Source of the DNA: an uncultured Eubacterium sp.
GTDB taxonomy: Bacteria; Bacillota; Clostridia; Oscillospirales; Acutalibacteraceae
NCBI GenBank assembly: GCA_934512155.1
Contig: CAKSWS010000005.1
Span: 8,753-72,752 of the forward strand
DNA length: 64,000 nt
Direction: 5' to 3'
Positions 26,020 through 34,828 of the stretch are shown here, in pieces. A model generated the notes under the pieces. It searched no databases, was not told the DNA's origin, and saw only the letters and a program-made list of their open reading frames with translations. The position numbers were made by a program, and so were the translations under genes. The number at the start of each line of letters is the position of its first letter. Position 1 is the stretch's first letter.

Positions 26020-27327
26020 ATGCATTCGGATTTTGCAAAAACGCCGCCTCTTGGCTGGAACAGTTGGGATTGTTACGGTGCAGGTGTTAATGAAAAACAA
26101 TTAAAAGAAAATGCCGATTATATGGCAAAATATTTAAAACCTTACGGTTGGAAATATATTATTTGCGATATTCAGTGGTATGAACCAAATGCCAAAGGCA
26201 ATGATTATAATAATTTTGCTCCTTTAAATATGGATGAATACGGCAGATTAATGCCTGCCGAAAACAGATTTCCCTCTGCCAAAGGCGGAAAGGGCTTTAA
26301 GCCTATTGCCGATTATTGCCATAATTTAGGACTTAAATTCGGAATTCATATTATGCGTGGCGTTCCAAGAGGTGCAGTTCATGCCGATTTGCCCGTTTTT
26401 AACAGCAATTATTTTTGCCGTGAAATTGCTCATCATTTTTCTGTTTGCTCTTGGAATACCGATATGTACGGCTTAAAAAATTGCCAAGGTGCACAGGAAT
26501 ATTACAATTCAATAATAAATCTTTATGCATCTTGGGGTGTTGATTTTATTAAGTGCGATGATATTGCCGTTACGGAATTTCGTAAGTGGGACAAGCCTTA
26601 TTCGGCTTATTATGAAATTGAAATGATAAGAAAAGCTATTGATAATTGCGGCAGAAATATTGTGCTTTCTCTTTCTCCAGGTCCGGCAAGCACTGAAAAT
26701 GCCGCTCATCTTCGTAAAAATGCAAATATGTGGCGTATGACAGGTGATTTTTGGGATGTTTGGGAAAAACTTTATGATATGTTTGATAAGTGCCGTGATT
26801 GGCAAGATTTAACAGGCGGCGGTTGCTGGGCAGATTGTGATATGCTTCCGTTAGGCAGGCTGTCAAAGGACGGCACATGCCACGGTCCTGCAAACAGGTA
26901 CACTCAGTTTACAAAGCCTGAACAGTATACTCTTATGACTTTGTGGGGAATTTTCAGAAGTCCGTTAATGTTTGGCGGCAATTTGCCGGAAAATGATGGG
27001 TTCACCCTTTCTCTTTTAACAAATGCCGAATATATGGAAATGCACAAAAATTCCTTTGGTGCAAGGCAGGTTTACAGAAAAGAGGGTAAAAACGGCGGCA
27101 CTGTTGTTTGGGCGTCATCAGGCAAAAAGTGCAAATATGTCGCATTGTTTAATACAAAAAACAAGGCAAATAAAATATCTTATTCCCTTTCTGAAATTTT
27201 AATGCCAAATACAAAGTATTCGGTTTTAAATGTTTGGAACGGTGAAGTTCAAACCGTTTGCAACAAAATTTCTGCTTGTGTTGAACCCCACGGTGCTGTG
27301 CTGTTTAAAATTTGCACTGCCTGTTAA
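26020..27327 (+). CDS. Glycoside hydrolase family 27 alpha-galactosidase
   Basis: A 435-residue enzyme with no signal peptide, so it acts on imported oligosaccharides in the cytoplasm. It begins TPPLGWNSWDCYGAGV, the GH27/melibiase signature; YIICDIQWYEP and LKFGIHIMRGVP follow; the nucleophile is the first Asp of DFIKCDDIAV and the acid/base is in CWADCDMLPLG. A C-terminal beta domain runs from about residue 345. It should release terminal alpha-galactose from melibiose, raffinose or galactomannan. The start is ATG 26020 (AAAGGA 9 nt upstream). No sugar regulator or transporter is adjacent; a GPH sugar symporter lies 2.4 kb downstream. Confidence 0.93.
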   Translation: MHSDFAKTPPLGWNSWDCYGAGVNEKQLKENADYMAKYLKPYGWKYIICDIQWYEPNAKGNDYNNFAPLNMDEYGRLMPAENRFPSAKGGKGFKPIADYCHNLGLKFGIHIMRGVPRGAVHADLPVFNSNYFCREIAHHFSVCSWNTDMYGLKNCQGAQEYYNSIINLYASWGVDFIKCDDIAVTEFRKWDKPYSAYYEIEMIRKAIDNCGRNIVLSLSPGPASTENAAHLRKNANMWRMTGDFWDVWEKLYDMFDKCRDWQDLTGGGCWADCDMLPLGRLSKDGTCHGPANRYTQFTKPEQYTLMTLWGIFRSPLMFGGNLPENDGFTLSLLTNAEYMEMHKNSFGARQVYRKEGKNGGTVVWASSGKKCKYVALFNTKNKANKISYSLSEILMPNTKYSVLNVWNGEVQTVCNKISACVEPHGAVLFKICTAC

Positions 27328-27375
27328 TTTGTTGTTTTTACGGGTAACATTAAAATAAATATTTGTGTAATAAAA

Positions 27376-27409
27376 AAGCACATTGGTATAAACCAATGTG
27401 CTTAATTTT
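27376..27409. terminator. Bidirectional terminator between the GH27 gene and ilvE
   Basis: 12-bp perfect stem AAGCACATTGGT/ACCAATGTGCTT with a 4-nt loop and T-rich tracts on both strands. Confidence 0.93.
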
Positions 27410-27415
27410 TGTTTT

Positions 27416-28447
27416 TTAGTCTACTTTAATTTCGTGAACCCAACCTTCGGGACCTTCAATAGTTCCCATTTGAATTCCGGTTAATGTTTCATAAAGTTTC
27501 TTTAAAACAGGACCCATTTCGTCCATTCCGCTTGGGAAGCAAATTTCATTGCCGTGGTCAACAATTTTGCCCACAGGGCTGATAACAGCTGCAGTTCCGC
27601 AAAGTCCGCATTCTGCAAAATCTTTAACCTCGTCAAATCTAACAGGTCTGTGTTCTACTTTCATGCCTAAAATTTGCTCTGCAACAACGCAAAGTGAACG
27701 CCTTGTAATAGAAGGAAGAATTGAATTTGATTTAGGTGTAACAAGAGTGCCGTCTTTAGTAACAAAAATAAAGTTAGCACCGCCTGTTTCTTCAACATAT
27801 GTTCTTGTAGCCGCATCAAGGTACATATTTTCATCATAGCCTTGGTTATGAGCATCAACAATAGCATAAAGGCTCATAGCGTAGTTAAGACCTGCTTTAA
27901 TGTTGCCGGTTCCGTGAGGAGCGGCACGGTCGTAATCGCAAACACGAATTGTAATCGGTTTTGCACCGCCTTTAAAGTAAGGGCCAACAGGTGTGCAGAA
28001 CATTCTAAATTGATATTCGTCTGCCGGTTTTACGCCGATAACGGCATTTGAGCCAAACATATAAGGGCGAATGTAAAGTGTTGCACCTGAACCGTATGGA
28101 GGAACCCAAGCGGCATTTGCACGAACAACATCTTCAACTGCTTTAACAAATTTGTCTTCCGGAAAAACAGGCATTTGAAGTCTTTTAGCGGATTGAGCAA
28201 GTCTTTCGGCATTTAAATCCGGGCGGAAGCAAACAATTCTGCCGTCTGCCGTTGTGTAGGCTTTTAATCCTTCAAAAACAGTTTGCGCATATTGAAGCAC
28301 ACATGCACATTCGCTCATGGTAATATTAGGGTCATCTGTTAAAGCACCGTCATCCCACTTGCCGTCTTTGAAGTTTGATATGAATCTTTTATCGGTTGGC
28401 ATATAGCCAAAGCCGATGTTCGACCAATCAATATTTTTCTTTTCCAT
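27416..28447 (-). CDS. ilvE: Branched-chain amino acid aminotransferase
   Basis: A 343-residue fold-type IV PLP enzyme that interconverts Leu, Ile and Val with their 2-oxo acids. The length and the sequence DWSNIGFGYMPTDKRF, FEGLKAY, IRPYMFG and NIKAGLNYA (PLP Lys) place it in the longer class II BCAT group. YVEETGGANFIFV and PSITRRSL are further signatures. AAAGGAAG precedes the ATG. Single-gene unit between its own promoter and the shared terminator. Confidence 0.97.
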   Translation of the reverse strand: MEKKNIDWSNIGFGYMPTDKRFISNFKDGKWDDGALTDDPNITMSECACVLQYAQTVFEGLKAYTTADGRIVCFRPDLNAERLAQSAKRLQMPVFPEDKFVKAVEDVVRANAAWVPPYGSGATLYIRPYMFGSNAVIGVKPADEYQFRMFCTPVGPYFKGGAKPITIRVCDYDRAAPHGTGNIKAGLNYAMSLYAIVDAHNQGYDENMYLDAATRTYVEETGGANFIFVTKDGTLVTPKSNSILPSITRRSLCVVAEQILGMKVEHRPVRFDEVKDFAECGLCGTAAVISPVGKIVDHGNEICFPSGMDEMGPVLKKLYETLTGIQMGTIEGPEGWVHEIKVD

Positions 28448-28482
28448 ACATATTACTTCCTTTGAAAAATTTTACTGATTTA

Positions 28483-28511
28483 ATTTTATCACTAATGCTT
28501 TAAAGTGTCAA
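28483..28511 (-). promoter_or_regulatory. Promoter of ilvE
   Basis: Minus strand TTGACA (28506-28511), 17-nt spacer, TAAAAT (28483-28488) with a TGn extension. The leader is about 30 nt; no T-box or attenuator fits in it. Confidence 0.82.
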
Positions 28512-28539
28512 TATAACCCAAATTATAAATTAAATTTAC

Positions 28540-28568
28540 TTGATAATAATTTATTGCTGAATTATAAT
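28540..28568 (+). promoter_or_regulatory. Promoter of the flavodiiron gene
   Basis: TTGATA (28540-28545), 17-nt spacer, TATAAT (28563-28568). Transcription should start near 28575, right at the GGAGGT ribosome site, so the leader is only about 12 nt. Confidence 0.8.
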
Positions 28569-28586
28569 GAAAACGGAGGTAAAGAT

Positions 28587-29744
28587 ATGGAAATTACGAA
28601 TACAATTAAATACATAGGCGTTGACGATAAAGATATTGATTTATTTGAAAGTCAATACCCGGTAAAAAACGGCGTTTCATACAATTCATATGTAATTATG
28701 GATGAAAAAATTGCCGTTATGGATACTGTGGACAAACGAAAAACATCCCAGTGGCTTGAAAATCTTGAAAACATATTGGCTGGCAAGCAGCCCGATTACC
28801 TTGTTATTTCTCATTTAGAGCCTGACCATGCCGCAAATATAGGCTTAATTGCCCAAAAGTATCCAAACGTAACCCTTGTGGGAAATGCAAAAACATTTGC
28901 AATGCTTCCTCAGTTTTTTAATATTGACCCGGGTGTTAAAAAACTTACGGTTAAAGAGGGTGATACACTTTCCTTGGGTTCTCATACATTAACATTTGTT
29001 ATGGCACCTATGGTTCATTGGCCTGAAGTTATGGTTGAATATGAAAGCAGTGAAAAAATTCTTTTTTCTGCCGATGGGTTCGGTAAATTCGGTGCACTTG
29101 ATTGTAACGAACCTTGGGCAGATGAAGCAAGGCGTTATTACATTAATATTGTGGGTAAATACGGTGCACCGGTGCAAACGCTTCTTAAAAAAGCCGCAGC
29201 TCTTGATATTGAGAAAATTTGTCCCCTTCACGGTCCTGTGCTTACAGAAAATTTAGGCTGTTACATAGATTTGTATAATACTTGGTCTTTATATAAGCCG
29301 GAAACAGACGGCGTGCTTGTTGCTTTTGCTTCAATTCACGGCAACACGGCTGCCGCTGCCGAAAAAATGAGTCAAATTTTAAAGGCGAAGGGTTGCGCCG
29401 ATGTTAAGGTTTGCGATTTGTCAAGAACAGATGTGTCTTTTGCCGTGGCAGACGCTTTTAAGTACGATAAAATCGTATTAATGGCGGCAAGTTATGACGG
29501 CGGCGTTTTTCCGCCTATGGAAACATTCATTGCTCATTTAAAAACAAAAGCGTTTCAAAACCGCAAAATTGCACTTTGTGAAAACGGCTCTTGGGCCCCT
29601 TGTGCAAACAGAGTAATGAAAGCGGCGCTGGAATCAATGAAAAACATTTCTGTTTGCGAAAATACTGTTACAATTAAATCTGTTATGAAACCTGCTGATA
29701 TTGCCGCTATGGAAGCAATGGCAGACGAACTTTTGAACAATTAA
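28587..29744 (+). CDS. Flavodiiron protein (A-type flavoprotein, FprA-like)
   Basis: A 385-residue cytoplasmic O2 and/or NO reductase that protects anaerobes. The N-terminal metallo-beta-lactamase-like domain (about 1-245) carries the diiron ligands, including HLEPDH (His76, Glu78, Asp80), and CPLHGPV. The C-terminal flavodoxin domain (about 250-385) binds FMN: VLVAFASIHGNTAAAAEKM is the phosphate loop and AASYDGGVFPPM a further FMN contact. No rubredoxin domain is fused, so a separate electron donor is needed. Start at ATG 28587 behind GGAGGT; an upstream ATG lies inside the promoter. The sugar symporter gene follows after 22 nt. Confidence 0.95.
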   Translation: MEITNTIKYIGVDDKDIDLFESQYPVKNGVSYNSYVIMDEKIAVMDTVDKRKTSQWLENLENILAGKQPDYLVISHLEPDHAANIGLIAQKYPNVTLVGNAKTFAMLPQFFNIDPGVKKLTVKEGDTLSLGSHTLTFVMAPMVHWPEVMVEYESSEKILFSADGFGKFGALDCNEPWADEARRYYINIVGKYGAPVQTLLKKAAALDIEKICPLHGPVLTENLGCYIDLYNTWSLYKPETDGVLVAFASIHGNTAAAAEKMSQILKAKGCADVKVCDLSRTDVSFAVADAFKYDKIVLMAASYDGGVFPPMETFIAHLKTKAFQNRKIALCENGSWAPCANRVMKAALESMKNISVCENTVTIKSVMKPADIAAMEAMADELLNN

Positions 29745-29766
29745 TATATTTTTAGGGGTAAAAATT

Positions 29767-31278
29767 ATGGAAAATTCAGTTCAAACGTACACCAAAAAAG
29801 AACGGAATATGTTTTTAACAGGCATGTTCGGTCAAAATATGATTTACAATGTTGTGGCAACGGGACTTTATTACTATTTTCAAAATGTAATTTGTTTGCC
29901 TGCCGTTGCCTTGGGATGGATTTTTGCCGTTGCCCGTGTGTGGGATGCGATTAACGACCCAATTATGGGCAGTATTGTAGATAAAACCCATTCAAAATGG
30001 GGCAAATGCAGACCTTATCTTATTTTTTCGCCGGCAATTATTTGTGTTATTACTTGCGTTTCCTTTTTAAACGGCAACTATGCACAGGCAAAGTTAAACG
30101 GAAACAGCACGGCTATGGGCTTTATTGTTGCTTGGGCGGCAATTTCTTATGTGTTGTGGGGAATGTCTTATACTGTTGGCGATATTCCGCTTTGGGGCAT
30201 AATTTCACGTATGTCAGAGGATGAAAAAGACAGGTCTACTCTTATTTCTCTTTCCAGAATTATAGCGTCAATCGGTGCTGCTGTTGTTGTTGTTTCAATT
30301 ATTGCTTTGTCTCAGGCAGTAAATACAGCCGTTGGCGCAAATCAAAATGCACAAAAGGGATTTATAATAGTTGGCTTTGCCACAACAATTATTGCAAGTT
30401 TGCTCTTTGAATGTGCCGGCATCGGAACAAAGGAAAGAGTGCCTTCTTCTTCGGAAACAAAAACAATGAAGGAAAGTTTTGCGTTAATGTGGCAGTGTGT
30501 TCCTTTCAGAAGGCTTCTGATAAGCGGTCTTCTTCGTTCACCTATTCAGCTTTTAATGGTTGTTGTTATGACCTTGTTTTCTTATTATTATTGTGATGGC
30601 GATTTAACAACGGCGTTTACAAACGGCAAAAGATTTCTTATTGTTGCAATTATCGGCGGCGGTTTGTTTATAGGTCAGTTTTTGGCTATGGCAATTTGCC
30701 CTGCACTTATTAAAAAGTATGATGTTAAAAAGATTTATAATGTTTTTAGCGGATTTTCCGCAATTCCTTTTGCCTTGCTTTTTGTGTTTTATCTTATTGC
30801 CCCGTCAAATTTGGGTGCAATTCAGTGGGTTGTAGCAGACGGCATAATGTTCTTTGGCGCAGGAATGGGATTTGGTGCTGTTAACGTTTGCCAATCTGTT
30901 ATGATTTCCGATTGTATTGATTATGAGGAATACCACCACGGCTACAGACCCGACGGAATTTTCTTTTCAGGTCAAAGTTTTATAACTAAATTTTCCGCAG
31001 GCATTTCTTCATTAATTTCGGCATATGTTTTTGCCACGGTCGGTTACACCGATGTTAATATTGACGCTATGAATCAAGCTATTGCAAACGGCGCTTCATT
31101 TGCTTCGGATTATTTACCTTATTCAAAAGCAATGTGGTTTTTAATTTCAATTCCTCCTGCTATAGGAATGGTGCTGGCGGTTATACCCACGCTTAAATAT
31201 GAAATAGATAAGAAATCACACGATAAAATGCTTGCCGAATTGGTTGAAAGGCATCGTGCTGCAGAAGAAAACAAATAA
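29767..31278 (+). CDS. GPH-family (MFS) sugar:cation symporter
   Basis: A 503-residue, 12-helix transporter of the glycoside-pentoside-hexuronide:cation symporter family (MelB/YicJ type). FGQNMIYNVVATGLYYYF, VWDAINDPIMGSIVDKTHSKWGKCRPYLI (the conserved cytoplasmic loop and cation-site Asp) and SDCIDYEEYHHGYRPDGIFFS are family motifs. It probably imports a glycoside or uronide with Na+ or H+. It starts 22 nt after the flavodiiron gene with no visible promoter between, so they appear cotranscribed although functionally unrelated. The GH27 enzyme nearby is a plausible partner, but that is inference. Confidence 0.92.
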   Translation: MENSVQTYTKKERNMFLTGMFGQNMIYNVVATGLYYYFQNVICLPAVALGWIFAVARVWDAINDPIMGSIVDKTHSKWGKCRPYLIFSPAIICVITCVSFLNGNYAQAKLNGNSTAMGFIVAWAAISYVLWGMSYTVGDIPLWGIISRMSEDEKDRSTLISLSRIIASIGAAVVVVSIIALSQAVNTAVGANQNAQKGFIIVGFATTIIASLLFECAGIGTKERVPSSSETKTMKESFALMWQCVPFRRLLISGLLRSPIQLLMVVVMTLFSYYYCDGDLTTAFTNGKRFLIVAIIGGGLFIGQFLAMAICPALIKKYDVKKIYNVFSGFSAIPFALLFVFYLIAPSNLGAIQWVVADGIMFFGAGMGFGAVNVCQSVMISDCIDYEEYHHGYRPDGIFFSGQSFITKFSAGISSLISAYVFATVGYTDVNIDAMNQAIANGASFASDYLPYSKAMWFLISIPPAIGMVLAVIPTLKYEIDKKSHDKMLAELVERHRAAEENK

Positions 31279-31289
31279 AATTATAATAA

Positions 31290-31323
31290 AACCGCTCGAA
31301 TTATTTTTCGAGCGGTTATTTTT
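31290..31323 (+). terminator. Terminator of the flavodiiron/symporter operon
   Basis: 11-bp perfect stem AACCGCTCGAA/TTCGAGCGGTT followed by an ATTTTTTA tract. Confidence 0.9.
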
Positions 31324-31345
31324 ATATTAATGTAAGTTTTTCTGT

Positions 31346-32209
31346 TTAATCTGAACTGATTATGTTTTCAAGCCTTGTTTTGTCTTTTGCAAATCGTCGT
31401 TGAGAAACAAGAAGAACAATTTTATCGCCCTCTTTAATAACAGTGTCGCCTTTTGGGGTAATGCCGCCGTCGTTTCTTTCAATGGTAACAACAAGGCAAT
31501 GCTTGCCCCAGTCAACGTCTTTAACGGTTTTGCCTGCAATTTTACTGCCTGTGGGAACAACAAGAGTTTGAATAATTTTTTCGCCTATTTTGCCCTCGTT
31601 TGCCGTAATGTTGTTGTTTTTAAGTACTCTGCTGAGTGATGCGGCGTAAAACGGTGTGGAGCCAAGTGTTTCAGCTACGGCGTATGAAACAAGGCTTGTA
31701 ACAACAAGCGGCAGCAGGCTGTTCATATTGCCTGAAATTTCAAGCACAATAACAATGCCTGTTATCGGTGCACGAACTATGGACGCAAAAAATCCTGCCA
31801 TGCCGATAACAACAAATTCCTGCCATAAATCAGGATTTAAATCAAACAGCCCTATAGCAACAGAACCGTAAATCGCACCTAAATATGTGCCCAAAATAGA
31901 AAGAGGATAAAGGGTGCCGCCGGGTGCACCGGAACTAAAGCTAAATACGCCGAAAACGTATTTTGCCACAAGCAAAATAATCATTGTTAATATTGCAGGG
32001 CGTTCTGCCATAAGGTATTCGGCCATACTGTGTCCGCCGCAAAGAATTTGCGGCATATATAAACCAACCACGCCTGAAGTTACAAACACAAGCGCCATTT
32101 TAAGCCAGCCCGGCAGTTTGATTTTTTTAAACAAATCCTGCCCTTTCATCATTGTGGTGTTGTATGCGGCACCGGAAAAACCTAAAATAATTCCGAAAAT
32201 TATAAGCAA
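31346..32209 (-). pseudogene. ClC chloride channel/antiporter, C-terminal part after an in-frame TAG
   Basis: The downstream 287 codons of a ClC gene in the same frame as 32213-32914, separated only by a TAG (32213-32215 on the plus strand) and a Trp codon. It holds the second half of the ClC membrane core, including SGAPGGTLYPLSILG and VRAPITGIVIVLE, and a C-terminal TrkA-C/RCK-type regulatory domain (about the last 80 residues). The only nearby restart is a TTG at 32209 with no ribosome site, so independent translation is doubtful. If the TAG is real, this half is probably lost, or made as a separate piece by reinitiation. Confidence 0.8.
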
Positions 32210-32212
32210 CCA

Positions 32213-32914
32213 CTAGTAGCGCAGGGGAATGTTTTCCGTTTCATAATTAAAAACGGTGCTTTGACCGAAAAAGAATTTTGAAATATAATCGCCTACAACT
32301 GCTGCAACAATGCCCATAACAAGCACAGATTTATCAAATGTGTGTTGAATTTCTTCAAGCACAAATATAATTCCGCCAAGAGGTGCGTTAAATGCGGCAG
32401 CCAAGCCTGCACCGGCACCGCAGCTCATCATTCGCAGTTCTGTCGTTTTGTCTGCCTTTGTAATTTTTGCCGCACCTTTTGCCGCCATTGCGCCAAGCTG
32501 AATGCTGGGGCCCTCTCTGCCTAAAGAAAGACCGGCAAAAACAGATGTGGTTGAACCTACAAGCTTTGCTAAAATTATTCGCCACCAGCTGTGGTTTATG
32601 TACCCACCTAATTCTGCCGAAACCTGCGGAATACCGGAGCCGGCGGAAAGGGGTTGCCATTTTGCTATAATAAACCAAACAAAAACTCCAAGCAGAGCAA
32701 GAATTCCCAGCCAAAGCATAATTTTAAGCGGATTGCCTGAAACGGCTGTAATGATTTTCATCAGTTTTTCTTCGGAAAAGGAAAGCAAAAATCTGTAAAG
32801 CACACAGGTTAAACCTGCCGTTATGCCTACTTCAAGCCCTCTTATAATTAAATAAAAACTTTCTTTTCTGCCGTTTTCAAGTTTTCGTAAAGTTGTTTTT
32901 CTTTTTTCTTTCAT
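32213..32914 (-). pseudogene. ClC chloride channel/antiporter, N-terminal part ending at an in-frame TAG
   Basis: The first 233 codons of a ClC-family anion channel or Cl-/H+ antiporter. A basic cytoplasmic start precedes the membrane core. Selectivity-filter motifs GSGIPQV and GREGPSIQLG (with the gating Glu) are intact, followed by FNAPLGGIIFVLEE. The frame ends ENIPLRY-TAG and continues without shift in WLLIIFGIILGFSG, which in related proteins is unbroken helix. So one base change, or a sequencing error, splits a normal ClC of about 522 residues. The promoter and ribosome site look intact. Confidence 0.85.
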
Positions 32915-32968
32915 AATTTTCCGCCTGTTGTATAAAATATGATTGTTGTATAATATACCTAATTATTT

Positions 32969-32996
32969 ATAATATCATATTATATCGGATTTTCAA
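32969..32996 (-). promoter_or_regulatory. Promoter of the ClC gene
   Basis: Minus strand TTGAAA (32991-32996), 16-nt spacer, TATTAT (32969-32974) with a TGn extension. Confidence 0.6.
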
Positions 32997-33039
32997 GAAT
33001 TATTTGTTTTTTATGCATCTTTACAAAGTGTGAAATGTG

Positions 33040-33068
33040 TTGACTTTATGCGGAAAATATGGTATAAT
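33040..33068 (+). promoter_or_regulatory. Promoter of the nfeD/SPFH operon
   Basis: TTGACT (33040-33045), 17-nt spacer, TATAAT (33063-33068). Transcription near 33075 gives a long leader of about 150 nt. Confidence 0.8.
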
Positions 33069-33106
33069 TCGTGTGAATTGAGAGAGTAAAATAAGAATAT
33101 TGAAAG

Positions 33107-33134
33107 CTTGGGCTGAATAAGCCGGCAGCCTAAG
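33107..33134 (+). promoter_or_regulatory. Leader hairpin with two alternative pairings upstream of nfeD
   Basis: CTTGGGCTG (33107-33115) can pair with CAGCCTAAG (33126-33134) over 9 bp including one G-T, or the inner GGCT (33111-33114) can pair with AGCC (33120-33123). The two are mutually exclusive. No terminator follows. It matches no riboswitch class I recognise. Confidence 0.4.
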
Positions 33135-33227
33135 TTTTATTAAGTGGGGATTCATATGCGCTTTGTTATCGTGTGTGGGTCTTTTTTTAAACCTAAAACA
33201 CCCGCTTTCTTGAAAGGAGTTGATTTT

Positions 33228-33653
33228 GTGGTTTGGGTTTGGGTTGCCGTGGCAGTTGCGGCAATTGTTATTGAGGCGGCAAGTGCGCAGCTTATTTCAG
33301 TGTGGTTTGCTTTAGGGGCTTTCGGCTCTTTTGTTGCGGCGTTGGCAGGTGCAAATGTAACGGTGCAGATAATAATATTTTTTGCATTGTCTGTTGTTGC
33401 ACTTATAATAATGCTTCCGCTTGTAAAGAAAATCACAAAAAAAGAAACCGTTAAAACAAATGCCGACAGATATATCGGCAAAACCGCTGTGGTTACGGAA
33501 AAAATTTCCAACATTAACGCACAGGGGCAAGTTAAGGTTGATAATCAAGTTTGGACGGCAAGAAGTGAAAACAATGCCGATATTGAACAGGGCGCTCAGG
33601 TTAAAGTGCTTAAAATAGAAGGCGTAAAGCTTATTGTTTCCGAAATCAAATAA
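33228..33653 (+). CDS. NfeD-like membrane protein
   Basis: A 141-residue short NfeD protein: two or three membrane helices (about residues 2-70) followed by an OB-fold C-terminal domain (about 80-141, IGKTAVVTEKISNINAQGQVKVDNQVWTA). NfeD proteins pair with SPFH/stomatin-like proteins in membrane microdomains, and here the SPFH gene follows after 29 nt. The start chosen is GTG 33228, 7 nt after AAAGGAG. An in-frame ATG at 33156 behind GGGGAT would add 24 residues (MRFVIVCGSF...) that are unusual for the family, so I treat it as leader, but it cannot be excluded. Confidence 0.88.
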   Translation: MVWVWVAVAVAAIVIEAASAQLISVWFALGAFGSFVAALAGANVTVQIIIFFALSVVALIIMLPLVKKITKKETVKTNADRYIGKTAVVTEKISNINAQGQVKVDNQVWTARSENNADIEQGAQVKVLKIEGVKLIVSEIK

Positions 33654-33682
33654 TTAATTTATGTTTATAAAGGAGAAAAATT

Positions 33683-34606
33683 ATGAAAGTTGCTATTATT
33701 CTTTTGGTTTTGCTTGTAATTTTGGTTGTTTTTATTATTGCAAACATTAAGGTTGTTCCTCAATCAAAAGCATATGTTATTGAAAGACTCGGCAAATATT
33801 CCGTTACTTGGGAAACGGGTCTTCGTGTTAAAATTCCTTTTATTGAAAGAATTGCAAAGGTTGTTTCATTAAAAGAGCAGGTTGTTGATTTTGCACCCCA
33901 GGCAGTTATTACAAAAGATAATGTTACAATGAAAATAGACACAGTTGTGTTTTTCCAAATTACCGACCCAAAGCTTTATTGTTACGGCGTTGAAGCACCC
34001 CTTGCGGCTATTGAAAACTTAACTGCAACAACATTGCGTAATATTATAGGTGAAATGGAACTTGACGCAACTCTTACATCAAGGGATACAATTAATACAA
34101 AAATTCGCTCTATTCTTGATGAGGCAACAGACCCTTGGGGTATTAAAGTAAACCGTGTTGAACTTAAAAACATTTTGCCTCCTAAAGAAATTCAGGATTC
34201 AATGGAGAAGCAAATGAAGGCAGAACGTGAACGCCGTGAAGCAATTCTTCGTGCAGAGGGCGAAAAGCAAAGCCGAATTCTTGAAGCAGAAGGCTTTAAA
34301 GAATCGAAAATTCTTGAGGCAGAGGCTGAAAAACAATCTGCCATTCTTCGTGCAGATGCTGTTCGTGAGCAAAAAATCCGTGAGGCAGACGGTGAGGCAC
34401 AGGCAATTCTTAAAATTAAACAGGCAGAAGCAGACGGCATTAAAATGATTAAAGAAGCCGCTCCTTCAAAAGAGGTTGTTCAAATTAAATCTCTTGAAGC
34501 TTTTGAAAAGGCTGCAAACGGAAACGCAACAAAAATTATTATTCCAAGTGAAATTCAAGGTATTGCAGGACTTGCATCCGGTTTGGAAGGTGTTTTAACA
34601 AAATAG
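33683..34606 (+). CDS. SPFH/Band 7 (stomatin/prohibitin-like, slipin) protein
   Basis: A 307-residue membrane scaffold protein. Residues 3-22 are a hydrophobic anchor; the SPFH domain runs from about 24 to 190 (VPQSKAYVIERLGKYSVTWETGL, VTMKIDTVVFFQITDP); residues 170-265 are an Ala/Glu-rich coiled coil (QMKAERERREAILRAEGEKQS). It resembles QmcA/YbbK. Partner of the upstream NfeD gene, in the same transcript. AAAGGAG precedes the ATG. The gene ends in TAG, showing that TAG is a normal stop in this genome. Confidence 0.95.
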   Translation: MKVAIILLVLLVILVVFIIANIKVVPQSKAYVIERLGKYSVTWETGLRVKIPFIERIAKVVSLKEQVVDFAPQAVITKDNVTMKIDTVVFFQITDPKLYCYGVEAPLAAIENLTATTLRNIIGEMELDATLTSRDTINTKIRSILDEATDPWGIKVNRVELKNILPPKEIQDSMEKQMKAERERREAILRAEGEKQSRILEAEGFKESKILEAEAEKQSAILRADAVREQKIREADGEAQAILKIKQAEADGIKMIKEAAPSKEVVQIKSLEAFEKAANGNATKIIIPSEIQGIAGLASGLEGVLTK

Positions 34607-34623
34607 CATTGCTATTGTTTACG

Positions 34624-34658
34624 GGTCGCTGTGGAAACACGGCGGCCTTTGCTTTTTT
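34624..34658 (+). terminator. Terminator of the nfeD/SPFH operon
   Basis: 10-bp stem GGTCGCTGTG/CACGGCGGCC (two G-T pairs) closed by a GAAA tetraloop, followed by TTTGCTTTTTT. Confidence 0.85.
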
Positions 34659-34776
34659 ACAGAATTAAGTCGTAAAACGGCAATGTTAAAAAGTAAAAAA
34701 TTAATATTAAGTTTACTTTTTGCATAGATTTTTAAAAAATTTTATAAATATTATTAATAACATTTATAAAAAAATG

Positions 34777-34805
34777 TTGAAAAATAATTCAAGATAGGTT
34801 ATTAT
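34777..34805 (+). promoter_or_regulatory. Promoter of the 34829-35755 gene
   Basis: TTGAAA (34777-34782), 17-nt spacer, TATTAT (34800-34805), close to an AAGGGGG ribosome site. Confidence 0.72.
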
Positions 34806-34828
34806 TATAAAACAAGGGGGTATTTCCT

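Noticed and set aside
31346..32914. Two-subunit ClC channel as a designed split
   Set aside because: The frame is continuous, the break is inside a membrane helix region, and the second part has no proper start or ribosome site.
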